42,511 bases of DNA from contig JACCTC010000205.1 in NCBI GenBank assembly GCA_013812655.1, forward strand, positions 1 to 42,511, written 5' to 3'. This DNA is from Deltaproteobacteria bacterium. GTDB taxonomy: Bacteria > Myxococcota_A > Polyangia > Haliangiales > Haliangiaceae. Both the position numbers and the translations under genes were made by a program. A model generated the notes under the pieces. That model saw only the letters and a program-made list of their open reading frames with translations, had not been told where the DNA came from and searched no databases. Below, one piece after another: positions 8,456 to 17,415 of this stretch. The number at the start of each line of letters is the position of its first letter. Position 1 is the stretch's first letter.

Positions 8456-9310
8456 GTGGCTGTCACGCAACTCGTTCAGGTGGTGGACGATCGCGACGCG
8501 ATCCTCCGCGCAATCTACGGCTCTGGCATCACCGCGCTCCGTGGCGGGTTCTCGCGCGACTTCATCCGCACGCTGCGCGAGGACGTCGATGCCGCGTTTG
8601 CCGACGCGATCGCGCGGCCCGGCGGCGCGGTCGGGCGCGGCTCCGACCGCTACTACGTCGAGCTTCACCCGCAGGCGCTGCGCGGTTACGTCGCGCTGGT
8701 GGCCCATCCGTGGTTCGTCGCGGTCTGCGAGACCGTGCTCGGACCTGATTACGAGATCGTCGAGCTTGGCTTCGACGTGCCGTTCGCGGGCGCGCAGGAT
8801 CAGCCGTGGCATCGCGACTTCCCGTCGCCCGTCGAGACCTATCGCCAGCGCCGGATCACGAGCCTCGCGTTCAACCTGACGTGCGTCGACACCACGCCCG
8901 ACATGGGGCCGTTCGAGATCGCGCCCGGGACGCAGTGGGAGACCGGGCTCGAGTGGCCGGACGGCATGTTTCCGCCGACGACCGAGTGGTGGCGCTACCA
9001 CGCACTCGCGAGCCAGAAGCTGCCGCAGATGGGCGACATCTCGGCGCGCTCGGCGCTGACGATCCACCGCGGGACCGCGAATCACTCGCCGCACGCGCGG
9101 CCAGTGGTGGTCATCGGCGTCGACGCACCGGGCGCGGGCCACGCGGCGCTCCACGATCAGCAGGTGACCGCCGCGTTCCACGCGACCCTGCCTGCCGAGG
9201 TGCGACGTCACCTGGTATGCCGCGTCGTCGACCGGCTCGAGCCGATCGTTCAGAAGCACCAGATCGACGGGCTCTCGGGTGGCGCTTCCACGCCCATGGG
9301 CATGGGCTGA
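8456..9310 (+). CDS. Phytanoyl-CoA dioxygenase (PhyH)-family Fe(II)/2-oxoglutarate oxygenase
   Basis: A 284-residue cytoplasmic protein of the PhyH-like non-haem iron oxygenases, which couple 2-oxoglutarate decarboxylation to substrate hydroxylation. The metal pair H-x-D is WHRDF (H119, D121). The distal His is in TIHRGTANHSP (around residues 204-210), followed by an Arg in HARPVVVIGV that would bind 2-oxoglutarate. The fold core MGPFEIAPGTQW is also typical. The GTG at 8456 was preferred because a good promoter ends five bases upstream and the upstream codons are Arg-rich and unlike a coding start. The gene ends at 9310, directly abutting the PEP carboxylase stop on the other strand. The substrate cannot be told from sequence. 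Confidence 0.85.
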   Translation: MAVTQLVQVVDDRDAILRAIYGSGITALRGGFSRDFIRTLREDVDAAFADAIARPGGAVGRGSDRYYVELHPQALRGYVALVAHPWFVAVCETVLGPDYEIVELGFDVPFAGAQDQPWHRDFPSPVETYRQRRITSLAFNLTCVDTTPDMGPFEIAPGTQWETGLEWPDGMFPPTTEWWRYHALASQKLPQMGDISARSALTIHRGTANHSPHARPVVVIGVDAPGAGHAALHDQQVTAAFHATLPAEVRRHLVCRVVDRLEPIVQKHQIDGLSGGASTPMGMG

Positions 9311-12016
9311 TCAGCCGACGGTCTGCAGCCCGGCCGCGATCCCGTTGATCGTGGTGAACACGATCCGGCCGAGCCGATCGGAGTCGTTCGCGCCGGCTCG
9401 GCGGCGGCGCAGTGCCTCGATCTGGACGTGCGACAGGATGTCGAGGTTCGGGTTGCGGCGCTCGATCGACGCCGTGAGATAGGGCCGGTTTGCGATCGGC
9501 GCGGCATCTCCGGTGATCGAGCCGATCGCTTGCATGGTGCGCGCGTGCTCGGCAGCGATCTGCTCGTAGATCGATCGGGCATCCGCATCGGCGAGCAGCG
9601 CGTACTCGCCAGCGACGGCGATGTCGGACCGGACCAGCGAGAGCTCGGCGTTCTGGATCAGCCGTCGCACGAACCGCGATCGCTCGACGAGCGCGCGCAG
9701 GCCATCGGTGCCGAGCTCGCGGATCAGCGTGTCGATCGCGGTGCCGACGCCGAACCACCCGGGGATGCCGTGGCGGCTCTGCGTCCACGAGAACACCCAC
9801 GGAATCGCGCGCAGCGAGTCGAGCTTGAGCCACGACGCGCACTTGCGCGACGCCGGCCGCGAGCCGAGCGGCAAGTGAGCGACGTCCTCGATCGGCGTCG
9901 CCGCGATCGCGTAACGCACGAGCCGATCCTCGTCGGCGGTGAGCTCGAGGTAGGTGCGGCGCGCAGCGTCGGCGGCGCGATCGAGCAGTTCCTCGTCGGC
10001 CTTCGCGGTCGCGTCACACGTCCCCGTGCGCTCGGCGGTCGCCGCGCCGAACACCGCGCCGATCGCCAGCTCGAGGTCGCGTTCGGCGATCTCGGGGTGC
10101 GCGTAGCGAGCCGTCACGGTCTCGCCCTGTTCGGTGACTCGCAGCCGGCCGCGCACTGCCGCCGCGGGCTGCGCGCGGATCGCCTCGCTCGCCGGACCAC
10201 CGCCACGCCCGAGCGCTCCGCCGCGGCCGTGGAACAGCGTGAGCGTGACGTTGGCTTCGGCGGCGGCGGCGACCAGCTCGAGCTGCGCGCGGCGAAGCGC
10301 GACCGCCGAGGCGACGTAGCCGACCTGCTTGCCCGAGTCCGAGTAGCCGATCATGACCTCGAGCTCGCCGATCGCGGCACCGGCCCGGCGTTCGGCGTCG
10401 ATGCCGAGCTCGAGCCGCAGCGTCGGCTCCGCGAGGACATCACGCGCGATCGAGCCCGCCCGCTCGAGATCCTCGAGCTGCTCGAGGAGCGGGACCGGCC
10501 GCAGCTCGCCGGGTGCGAGACCGGCGGTACGCGCGAGGAATGCGACCTCCATGAGATCCGAGACGTCGCGCGTGAAGCTGATGACGTAGCGTTCGCAGGC
10601 GTGCGGGCCGAGCTCGCGGCGTGCGCGGCCGGCAACCTCGAGCGTGGCGAGCACCTCCTGCGCGTCCGCCGAGCAATCCCACGGATCGCGCAGGGGGGTG
10701 ATCGGCGCAGCGAGCGCCTTGCCGAGCACGTCACGCCGGCCGGCCTCGTCGAGCGCGAGGTAGCCGCTGCGGCCGCCGCGCGCGAGGATCTCGTCGACGA
10801 CCCTGTCGTGGACGCTCGAGTGCTGGCGAAGATCGAGCGAGGCGAGGTGAAACCCGAAGACCTCGGCGCGCCGGATCGCGTCGTGGAGGTCCTGGTCGGC
10901 GAGCGCGGCAAACCCGGCCGAGCGCAGCCCGCGGTCGAGCAGATCGAGATCGTCGATGTACTCGTCGGCGTCGACGTAGGCATCTTCGCGATGCTCGACG
11001 GCGGCGCGCAGCCGGGCCTGCACGTACCACAGCTTCTCGCGCCACGGCTCGTGTGGCGTCCGAGGTCGCGCGCGTGCGGCGACATCGGGCAGCCGCTCGC
11101 GATCACGCTCGAGCGACGCGACCAGCTCTTCGAGCGGACCGCGCGCGCGCAGCTCGGAGACCGACAGCGAGCGACCGAGCACGACGACGTCCTCGAGATA
11201 CCGGCCGAGCACGAGCGCGCGCTGGCGAGCGAGCGTCGCGCGGGTGACCGACGCCGTGACGTTCGGGTTACCATCGCGATCGCCACCGACCCAGGTGCCC
11301 CAGCGCAGGAACGGCGGGATCCGCCACGTCCCGCCAAACCGCGCACGCACGCGATCCTCGATCGTCCGGTAGATCCGCGGCGTGACGTCGAGCAGCGAAC
11401 GGCGGAACACGTCGAGCGTGTTCTCGACCTCGTCGAGCGGGGTCGGCCGCCGCGCGCGCGCATCCTCGGTCGCGTGCAGCGCGAGGACCTCGGCAGCGAT
11501 CGCGCCCTCGTCGCGCGCCCGGCCGGTGCGATCGACCTCGTCGAGCAGGCTGTTCATCCGCGCGAGGTGATCGAGCGACGACCGGCGGCGCGCCTCGGTC
11601 GGATGCGCGGTGATCACGGGCATCACGAGCGCGTGCTCGAGCCACGTCCGCAGCTCGGCCTCGGTCATCCCGGTGTCGAGGAGCCCGTCGATCGCCGCCG
11701 CGAGCCCATCCGGCGCGTGCTCGCCCCGCGCGCGCAAGGTCCGCAGACGTTGGCGCTCCTCGGCGGTGTTCATCAGGTGACACCACAGCGCGTACGGTCG
11801 CGCGACGTCCTCGAGGGCCTCGTCGGTCAGCGCGGCGATCCGCTCCGCGAACGCCCGCCGGCCTCCGGTCAAAGTGCCGTCGCGCAGCGATGCCGCGATC
11901 GTGCCCAGGGTACGGCACAGCTCGAGGGCGCCGCGGCCACCCAGAGTCGTCACCGCGGACCACAGCGCGTTCGAGAGCTGCGCCATGTCGCGATTCAGCA
12001 GCGTCGGATCCTGCAC
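9311..12016 (-). CDS. ppc: Phosphoenolpyruvate carboxylase
   Basis: A 901-residue enzyme that carboxylates phosphoenolpyruvate with bicarbonate to give oxaloacetate, replenishing the TCA cycle. Diagnostic motifs are all present: the catalytic-His motif VITAHPTEARRRS (H138), GGDRDGNPNVT, YSDSGKQVGYVAS, the glycine loop FHGRGGALGRGGGP, and SWTQSRHGIPGWFG. The C-terminus is AAGLQTVG in place of the canonical AAGMRNTG, a mild variant at the mobile end that reaches the active site. The length matches the bacterial family (E. coli about 880). The GTG at 12016 has TACAAC six bases upstream; an in-frame ATG ten codons later (MAQLSNALW) is an alternative start. It is a monocistronic minus-strand gene, unrelated to its neighbours. 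Confidence 0.97.
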   Translation of the reverse strand: MQDPTLLNRDMAQLSNALWSAVTTLGGRGALELCRTLGTIAASLRDGTLTGGRRAFAERIAALTDEALEDVARPYALWCHLMNTAEERQRLRTLRARGEHAPDGLAAAIDGLLDTGMTEAELRTWLEHALVMPVITAHPTEARRRSSLDHLARMNSLLDEVDRTGRARDEGAIAAEVLALHATEDARARRPTPLDEVENTLDVFRRSLLDVTPRIYRTIEDRVRARFGGTWRIPPFLRWGTWVGGDRDGNPNVTASVTRATLARQRALVLGRYLEDVVVLGRSLSVSELRARGPLEELVASLERDRERLPDVAARARPRTPHEPWREKLWYVQARLRAAVEHREDAYVDADEYIDDLDLLDRGLRSAGFAALADQDLHDAIRRAEVFGFHLASLDLRQHSSVHDRVVDEILARGGRSGYLALDEAGRRDVLGKALAAPITPLRDPWDCSADAQEVLATLEVAGRARRELGPHACERYVISFTRDVSDLMEVAFLARTAGLAPGELRPVPLLEQLEDLERAGSIARDVLAEPTLRLELGIDAERRAGAAIGELEVMIGYSDSGKQVGYVASAVALRRAQLELVAAAAEANVTLTLFHGRGGALGRGGGPASEAIRAQPAAAVRGRLRVTEQGETVTARYAHPEIAERDLELAIGAVFGAATAERTGTCDATAKADEELLDRAADAARRTYLELTADEDRLVRYAIAATPIEDVAHLPLGSRPASRKCASWLKLDSLRAIPWVFSWTQSRHGIPGWFGVGTAIDTLIRELGTDGLRALVERSRFVRRLIQNAELSLVRSDIAVAGEYALLADADARSIYEQIAAEHARTMQAIGSITGDAAPIANRPYLTASIERRNPNLDILSHVQIEALRRRRAGANDSDRLGRIVFTTINGIAAGLQTVG

Positions 12017-12022
12017 CTCAGC

Positions 12023-12028
12023 GTTGTA
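12023..12028 (-). promoter_or_regulatory. Weak candidate -10 element for ppc
   Basis: TACAAC on the minus strand, with six bases to GTG 12016. It matches the window's spacing rule but ends in C rather than T. Confidence 0.3.
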
Positions 12029-12095
12029 GTCGATCCGGGCGGCGCGTTCAGCCGGCGGCGGCGGGTTGTAACGTGCGCCGTCGTCACACCGACCG

Positions 12096-13799
12096 TCACT
12101 CTCGCCGGAGCCCGATGACGCGGAGCACGCGCGTCGCGGGATCGCGAGCCACGTGCACGAACACCGCAGGCAGCTGGCGTCCTCGCCGGGAGGTCTCGAT
12201 GCGGATGATCGTGTAGCCGTCGGCGTCGGGTGCGACCGGCAGCCGGATGGCGCAGGTGTATCCGCCGTCCGCGCCGGCCGCCTTGTCGTCCGTCCACGCG
12301 AGCCGGCGTCCCTTCACGTCGAAGGCGCGGAAGCGATAGAGCGTCTCGGTCGGTGACTTGCCCGCGAGCTGGTGGCGGATCCCCAGATCGTCGAAGCAGA
12401 GTTGCACGATACTGCCGCGCGACTCCACGGCGAAGCGATCGAGCGGCGCCAGCTTCTCGAACCAGTAGGCGGCCGCCTTGCGCTGGCGCTCGAGCAGGAT
12501 GCGGGTGATGTACTCGACCGCGCGTGGGTCGCTGTAGCGGCCCTGCTCGACGGCGGCGCGGATGTGCTCCGGCGTGAAGCGCATCATGAGCTTCGCGCCC
12601 CAGAAGCCGTCGAACCGATCGACGTCGAGGAACGGAAAGTAGTTCGGCGTGTTCGCCTTCCACTTGCCGGGATGAAAGGTCGTGCTCTCGAACATGCCGA
12701 CGCCCGTGATGCCCTGCACCCAGGTGCGGCCCTCCCAGGGCCGGCGCCACAGCCCGAGCGTCAACATCGAGATCGAGATGTCGCGCGGATCCAGCAGGTG
12801 GGCCCGTCCGAGCGCCCGGTTGCGAGATGTGTGGGCCTGGGCACCGAGCGACTTGCCGAAGTCGACGAGGTGATGCGTCAGGTAATGCACCTTCGGATCA
12901 GCGGGATCTTCGACGTACATGTCGAGGGTCTGGTCCTCCTTCATGTCGGTGAGATCGAGCCACGAGAACAGCACGTACGCGCCGCGCAACACGCGCCGCT
13001 GCTGGTGCGGGATGCGGTCGTTCGGATCGTCGTCACGGACGCCGTCGCGCGCGTGACCGCCGACCGGGATGCCTTCGAGATAGAGGCTCGCCAGGCCGCG
13101 GATCAGGCCGTCCTTGTCGGTGTGGACGAGGGCCAGCATCTGGTCGAGGAACTCCTGGGTCATCGGCGTCTTGCGGCCCAGGGCATCCTTGACCACCGAC
13201 TTCTGCGAGAGCACGAGGTCCTCGCGCCGGATCTTCACCACGTAGTTTTCGGGAACGTGATAGCCGGCCGCCCACAGCAGGCGCTGTGACACGGCGTCCG
13301 CACTGCTCTCGATCTCGGGAAACTGCTTGAGGTCGAACTTGAGGATGTACTTCTTGCCGCGCTGGTCCTCGACGACGATCCCGAGGGCCATGCCGGCGCC
13401 CTTCGAACTCTTGACGACGAACGGCAGGTGGGCCTCGGGCGTCCCCGACACGTTCGGTCCGCGACGGATGTCATCGACCGAGAGGTCGCGCTCGCCGATC
13501 CGGTTGGTGAACCACGTCGAGTTCGGGGCCTCGTCGATCGAGTTGACGTCGAGTGCGCGCGTCACCGGCCGCATCTCCATCGAGCGCGTCAACCGTTTAT
13601 GGAAGTTGACGTCGAAGCGCGTCAGGCCACGGCGAGGCGTCCGTTCCTCGGGCATCTTCGGGACATCGCGCCGGTCGTTGACCTCGGTGACCGGCGGCTG
13701 GTTATGGAACCGAATGTGGCCAGCCTGCGGAGCGGCGCACGCGACGCTCGCGACCACGACAACCGCGACGAGGATTCGAACGGGATCGAACGGCGTCAT
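12096..13799 (-). CDS. Lipoprotein with kinase-like motifs, coupled to an Omp85 barrel gene
   Basis: 567 residues. A hydrophobic N-terminus ends in the lipobox SVAC (Cys about 21), so it is probably a lipoprotein. The body carries elements in the order of an atypical kinase fold: KKYILKFD (a beta3-like Lys near 154), PEIESSADAVSQRLLWAAG (a helix-C-like Glu), WLDLTDMKEDQTLD (a catalytic-loop-like Asp near 285, with Gln where Asn is expected) and HHLVDFGKSLG (a DFG-like metal site near 313). The segment ALDVNSIDEAPNSTWFTNR also looks conserved-type. The ATG at 13799 overlaps the stop of the upstream Omp85 gene (TGATG), so the two are translationally coupled. The kinase relationship is my inference from motif order; catalytic activity is unproven, and ATP is not expected outside the cytoplasm. 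Confidence 0.65.
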   Translation of the reverse strand: MTPFDPVRILVAVVVVASVACAAPQAGHIRFHNQPPVTEVNDRRDVPKMPEERTPRRGLTRFDVNFHKRLTRSMEMRPVTRALDVNSIDEAPNSTWFTNRIGERDLSVDDIRRGPNVSGTPEAHLPFVVKSSKGAGMALGIVVEDQRGKKYILKFDLKQFPEIESSADAVSQRLLWAAGYHVPENYVVKIRREDLVLSQKSVVKDALGRKTPMTQEFLDQMLALVHTDKDGLIRGLASLYLEGIPVGGHARDGVRDDDPNDRIPHQQRRVLRGAYVLFSWLDLTDMKEDQTLDMYVEDPADPKVHYLTHHLVDFGKSLGAQAHTSRNRALGRAHLLDPRDISISMLTLGLWRRPWEGRTWVQGITGVGMFESTTFHPGKWKANTPNYFPFLDVDRFDGFWGAKLMMRFTPEHIRAAVEQGRYSDPRAVEYITRILLERQRKAAAYWFEKLAPLDRFAVESRGSIVQLCFDDLGIRHQLAGKSPTETLYRFRAFDVKGRRLAWTDDKAAGADGGYTCAIRLPVAPDADGYTIIRIETSRRGRQLPAVFVHVARDPATRVLRVIGLRRE

Positions 13800-15355
13800 C
13801 AATCGAGCTCCAGCCGCTTCTGCGGGGTGTTGATCGGGTCGAAGCTGAGGTTGAAGAACAGGCCCCCATCGGTGCTCGACCCGACGGTGAGCCGACCGAC
13901 GTACGACCGCGAACCGTGAACTTGTAGCCCGCCGCCGTACCCGATGCGGAGGTCTTTCGCGGTGACCTCGGTCAGCGTCGGATACACGCGGCCGATATCG
14001 CTGAACAGGAAGCCGGCCATGCTCTGGCCGAGATCGAACTGGTACTCGACGGAGGCCATCGCCATCGCGCGATCACGGAACCGGTCTTTCGCGTAGCCGC
14101 GGAGCAGTTGCGGGCCACCGAGCACCGGGAGATCGGAGAACGGGATCGAGGCGTCCTGGCCACGGACCTCTTCGGCCGTCAGCCGGAGTGCCAGTACGCG
14201 CGGGCCCTCCGCCAGACGGATGTAGCGCTGGACGTCGCCGCCGAACCGGATGTAACGCACTGGACCGCGGTCGAAGCTCCGCGCGACGCCGCCGTAGCCG
14301 AGCAGCAACCATCCGGTCGAGGGCAGGCTCGAGCGCTCCCATATGTTGGAGGCCCGGCGACTGTCGTAGCGGAGCTCGAGCTCGTTGTAGCTGTACGCGG
14401 CGCCCTGCTCGAAGGCGGGGATCGCGGCGGTCAGGTAGTGCTCCGCGATGTCGTCTCCCGGCATGATGTCGTCGGGCGAGCTGCTGCCGAAGCGCTTCCA
14501 GAGCACGCCCGAGGTCAAGCGCGCCGACACCGGGCCGCCGAGCCGCACGCGCGCACCGCCGTACACCCGTGTGGCCGTCTCGCGATAGCGCGTGTCGATG
14601 GCGATCGGATTGGCGTACGGATCCACCGGCATCCCGGTGGCCGCGACCTCGTCGCCGTTGCCGATCCCGAAGAACCGATCCTTCGGATCGATGCTGTACT
14701 CGGCCTCCGCCGTGAGCTTGAGCCGGCGTCCGAAGCGACGGCCGCTCGACAGCTCTGCCGAGTACTGCTGGTTGAACGTCCCGCCGAAGCTGGCGCGCAT
14801 GCTGAACTGCTCGCGATCGCCGAACAGATCGCGGTGGATGAAGCGAGCCCCGATCGTCAACCCGAAACCGGATGTCACCGCGCCGACCGGGTACACGCCG
14901 ACGGTGCGCTCGTCGTTGAAGAACACGTCCTTGGTCCGCTCGCCGATCGCGTAGCGATCCATGGCGTACAGCGCGCCGCGCGCGGGCGCGTTCACCACCT
15001 CGACGACGAGACGCGGCACGAACAGGAGGACGCGCGGGACGACGCGCCAGTTGTTCGACGCGCTGTCGGGCTCGCCCTTCGCGATGCCGCTTGCCTGATC
15101 CGGCAGCGGCGCCGGGGCGACCGATCGGGACGTGCGGGGCGGCTCTGCCGGCTCGGGCGGCGGTGCAGGCGTCGGCTCCGGATCGGGCACTGGGTCGGAC
15201 GCAGGAGACTTGAACACCGCAGGTGCCGGCTCCGGGTGGGTGTCGGGCGGGTCACGCTTGGGCTGGGCGGCGGCCGACCCGACGGACCCAGCGAGGCAGA
15301 GGAGAGAGGCGAGCCATCCGGCGCGCGCTCGGCTCCGGCTGCGAGGGAATATCAC
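13799..15355 (-). CDS. Omp85/BamA-TamA-type outer-membrane beta-barrel without POTRA domains
   Basis: 518 residues. A signal peptide ends near AAAQP, then comes a Pro/Glu-rich linker of about 75 residues (DPVPDPEPTPAPPPEPAEPP) and a C-terminal barrel. Hallmarks: the Omp85 loop motif LGGPQLLRGYAKDRFRD (the VRGF/Y region), alternating amphipathic strands such as KLTAEAEYSIDPKDRFFGIGNG, and a C-terminal strand. There is no room for POTRA repeats, so it resembles the surface-antigen/TamA-barrel-only class rather than BamA itself. It may secrete or anchor a partner. Its stop overlaps the start of the lipoprotein gene at 13799, an obvious candidate partner. The GTG at 15355 is the only upstream start that keeps the signal peptide. 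An AT-rich patch near 15432-15441 in the 131-bp gap upstream may carry its promoter. Confidence 0.8.
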   Translation of the reverse strand: MIFPRSRSRARAGWLASLLCLAGSVGSAAAQPKRDPPDTHPEPAPAVFKSPASDPVPDPEPTPAPPPEPAEPPRTSRSVAPAPLPDQASGIAKGEPDSASNNWRVVPRVLLFVPRLVVEVVNAPARGALYAMDRYAIGERTKDVFFNDERTVGVYPVGAVTSGFGLTIGARFIHRDLFGDREQFSMRASFGGTFNQQYSAELSSGRRFGRRLKLTAEAEYSIDPKDRFFGIGNGDEVAATGMPVDPYANPIAIDTRYRETATRVYGGARVRLGGPVSARLTSGVLWKRFGSSSPDDIMPGDDIAEHYLTAAIPAFEQGAAYSYNELELRYDSRRASNIWERSSLPSTGWLLLGYGGVARSFDRGPVRYIRFGGDVQRYIRLAEGPRVLALRLTAEEVRGQDASIPFSDLPVLGGPQLLRGYAKDRFRDRAMAMASVEYQFDLGQSMAGFLFSDIGRVYPTLTEVTAKDLRIGYGGGLQVHGSRSYVGRLTVGSSTDGGLFFNLSFDPINTPQKRLELD

Positions 15356-15486
15356 CGCACACGTTCAAGCAAGAGCAGGACCAGGGGCGGCCATGGCGCA
15401 CAGCCTCGCTGCCATGGGCGCACGGTGTGCCACATACAAAGAATGTCGCGACAGATCCGCTCGGTTGGGCACCCCGGGCCCACATC

Positions 15487-17370
15487 CTATGTAGCCAGCG
15501 CGATCGGGAGGTCGCGAAACACCGACCACCGACGCACGCCGATCGGCGCCGGCAGCGCCTTCGACGTGTACTCGAGGACGTCGAGGTCGGCCTGCTGCTC
15601 GGAGATATACGCAGCGACGCCGGGGGCGTGGTACGTTGCGTCGCTCATCGCGATCTGGTAGCCCTCGGCCAGCGCCTGGAGCTTCGCCGCGACGTTGACC
15701 GTGCCGCCGAAGAAGTCGGCATTGGAGTTCAGCCGCACCGCGATGCACGGGCCGGTGTTGAGCGAGATCCGGAGGCGGATCGGCGTGTCGGCGCGGGTCG
15801 GGAAGAAGGTCTGGTGGATCTTGTGAGAGGCGCGCACCGCGTCGACCGGATCGACGAACGTCGCCATCACCGCATCGCCGATCGTCTTGACCACGGCACC
15901 ACGATGCGCGGACACGATCGCGAACACCTCGTCAAAGTGCCGCTTGATCTCGATGAACGCTGCCGGATCACCGCGGCTCGTGTAGAACGCGGTCGAGCCG
16001 ACGACGTCGGTGAACAGCAGCGTCTGCTCGCCGACCCCGAGCCGGACATCCGCGCCGATGTATTCCTCGGAGAACAGATCGCGAAAGTCCTGGAACGACA
16101 GCAGCTGGCCGGCGCGCAGCGCGTGGTCGCTCCACCTGGCCTCCTCGATCGTGAAGAGGTGTGGCTCGGGCGAGTCGTTGACGAGCTCGAACGTCGCGTC
16201 GGGATTCGCGGTGACCACGGTGCCCTCGGACAGCGGGGCCCACTTCACCGTCTGCTCGCCGTCATCGCCGACGTCGAGGTACCAGCCGCCCTCGTGATCG
16301 CGCCACACCGTGTAGCGGCCCGGTCGGAGGTGAGGCGACAGCTTGACCTCGCCGCCGGGCGGCAGCGTCCACTGCACGCGGATGTGATCCTTCCGCGCGG
16401 GCTCGGCGCTGCAGTACACCTGATCGGGGACGTCGCGGATCGAAGGGTGCACGCGGAACGTGACCTCGACGGTCTCCGGGCGGTCGGTGTCGAAGCCGAC
16501 CTGACAGACGTCGCAGTGTGCGCGGGCGGCGAGCTGCGCGAGCGTCGGGTTCTCGTCGCGCACGCCGCGACAGTGCGGGCACACGGTGTCCCACGACAGC
16601 GCGAGCAGCCCGGCGCGTGTGGCGTGCAGCGCGACCCGCAGCAGATCTTGCTCGGGCAGCTTCCACACGCGTGCGCGCTCGCGGATCTGGATACGGTGCA
16701 GGTCGATGTTGTCGCCGTCCCGGATCCAGTCGAGCAACCTGTCGATCGAAGCGCGCGGCAGTCCGCGCTCGATCAACGCCTTGCGCTGGGTCTCGAGCCG
16801 CTGGTCTCCGACCGTGCTCAGCGGTGGCGCCGGCAGCATCAGCACGTCGGGGCGCAGCCGATCGAGCTGGGTCGCGAGCGCGGGTAGCACGCGCTTGTAC
16901 GCGCGCTCGATGGTCGGAAATCCGAGCCGCATCGCGGTGGCTCCGAACGCGCCGCGCGGCACGCCGCCGAAGTAGAGATAGACCCGCGTGCCGGTCGCGA
17001 TCGGCTCGAGCTGGTGGATCGCGTACATCACCTTCATGAAGCCGCGCTCGTAGATCCGGATCGACGTCAGCCACTGGTTCGCGACCCAGTTCCACGGGAG
17101 CTCGATCCACTCGTGGCGAACGCCGCCGGGCTTCGCGGTTCCCCAGCGCTTGCCGGCGCGCTCCTCGAACGTCATCTCCGCGGTCCCGAGCGCGCGGTTC
17201 ATCCGCGACGTGTCGGCGATCCACGGCCACAGATCCTCGGGGCGGCCGGGCAGATCGAACGTCCACAGCCGCTCGATGCGCTTCTCGTTCGCCCACTCGG
17301 CGGGATACGGGTGCTGCGCCAGCAGTTGCTCGAGCGTGAGCCGCTCGATCGTGCGGTGTGCGGTGGCCAT
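15487..17370 (-). CDS. Class III adenylate/guanylate cyclase with N-terminal DUF5939-like region
   Basis: 627 residues. The N-terminal half starts with a START/SRPBCC-like segment (TFDLPGRPEDLWPWIADTSR) and a CPHC...CDVC zinc-ribbon-like pair near 263-290, matching the DUF5939 region found before bacterial cyclase domains. The C-terminal cyclase domain (about 440-610) has the metal Asp in LLFTDVVGSTAF, the second metal Asp in KTIGDAVMATF (near 497), and a Lys before TIGDA consistent with ATP as substrate. The usual N-x3-R transition-state pair appears as VNVAAKL, so Arg is replaced by Lys. It should make cAMP from cytoplasmic ATP if that change is tolerated. The ATG at 17370 faces the molybdoenzyme start at 17416 across 45 bp, suggesting shared control. 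Confidence 0.85.
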   Translation of the reverse strand: MATAHRTIERLTLEQLLAQHPYPAEWANEKRIERLWTFDLPGRPEDLWPWIADTSRMNRALGTAEMTFEERAGKRWGTAKPGGVRHEWIELPWNWVANQWLTSIRIYERGFMKVMYAIHQLEPIATGTRVYLYFGGVPRGAFGATAMRLGFPTIERAYKRVLPALATQLDRLRPDVLMLPAPPLSTVGDQRLETQRKALIERGLPRASIDRLLDWIRDGDNIDLHRIQIRERARVWKLPEQDLLRVALHATRAGLLALSWDTVCPHCRGVRDENPTLAQLAARAHCDVCQVGFDTDRPETVEVTFRVHPSIRDVPDQVYCSAEPARKDHIRVQWTLPPGGEVKLSPHLRPGRYTVWRDHEGGWYLDVGDDGEQTVKWAPLSEGTVVTANPDATFELVNDSPEPHLFTIEEARWSDHALRAGQLLSFQDFRDLFSEEYIGADVRLGVGEQTLLFTDVVGSTAFYTSRGDPAAFIEIKRHFDEVFAIVSAHRGAVVKTIGDAVMATFVDPVDAVRASHKIHQTFFPTRADTPIRLRISLNTGPCIAVRLNSNADFFGGTVNVAAKLQALAEGYQIAMSDATYHAPGVAAYISEQQADLDVLEYTSKALPAPIGVRRWSVFRDLPIALAT

Positions 17371-17401
17371 GCCCGAGGACACCCAGTATGCCACGGTGGG
17401 G

Positions 17402-17407
17402 TAGACT
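17402..17407 (+). promoter_or_regulatory. Candidate -10 element for molybdoenzyme operon
   Basis: TAGACT ends eight bases before ATG 17416, in the 45-bp gap shared with the divergent cyclase gene. No -35 is recognisable. Confidence 0.4.
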
Positions 17408-17415
17408 GCGCGTCG

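Noticed and set aside
9428..12118. An 896-codon open frame antisense to ppc
   Set aside because: It mirrors a fully motif-supported PEP carboxylase and shows no recognisable fold of its own.
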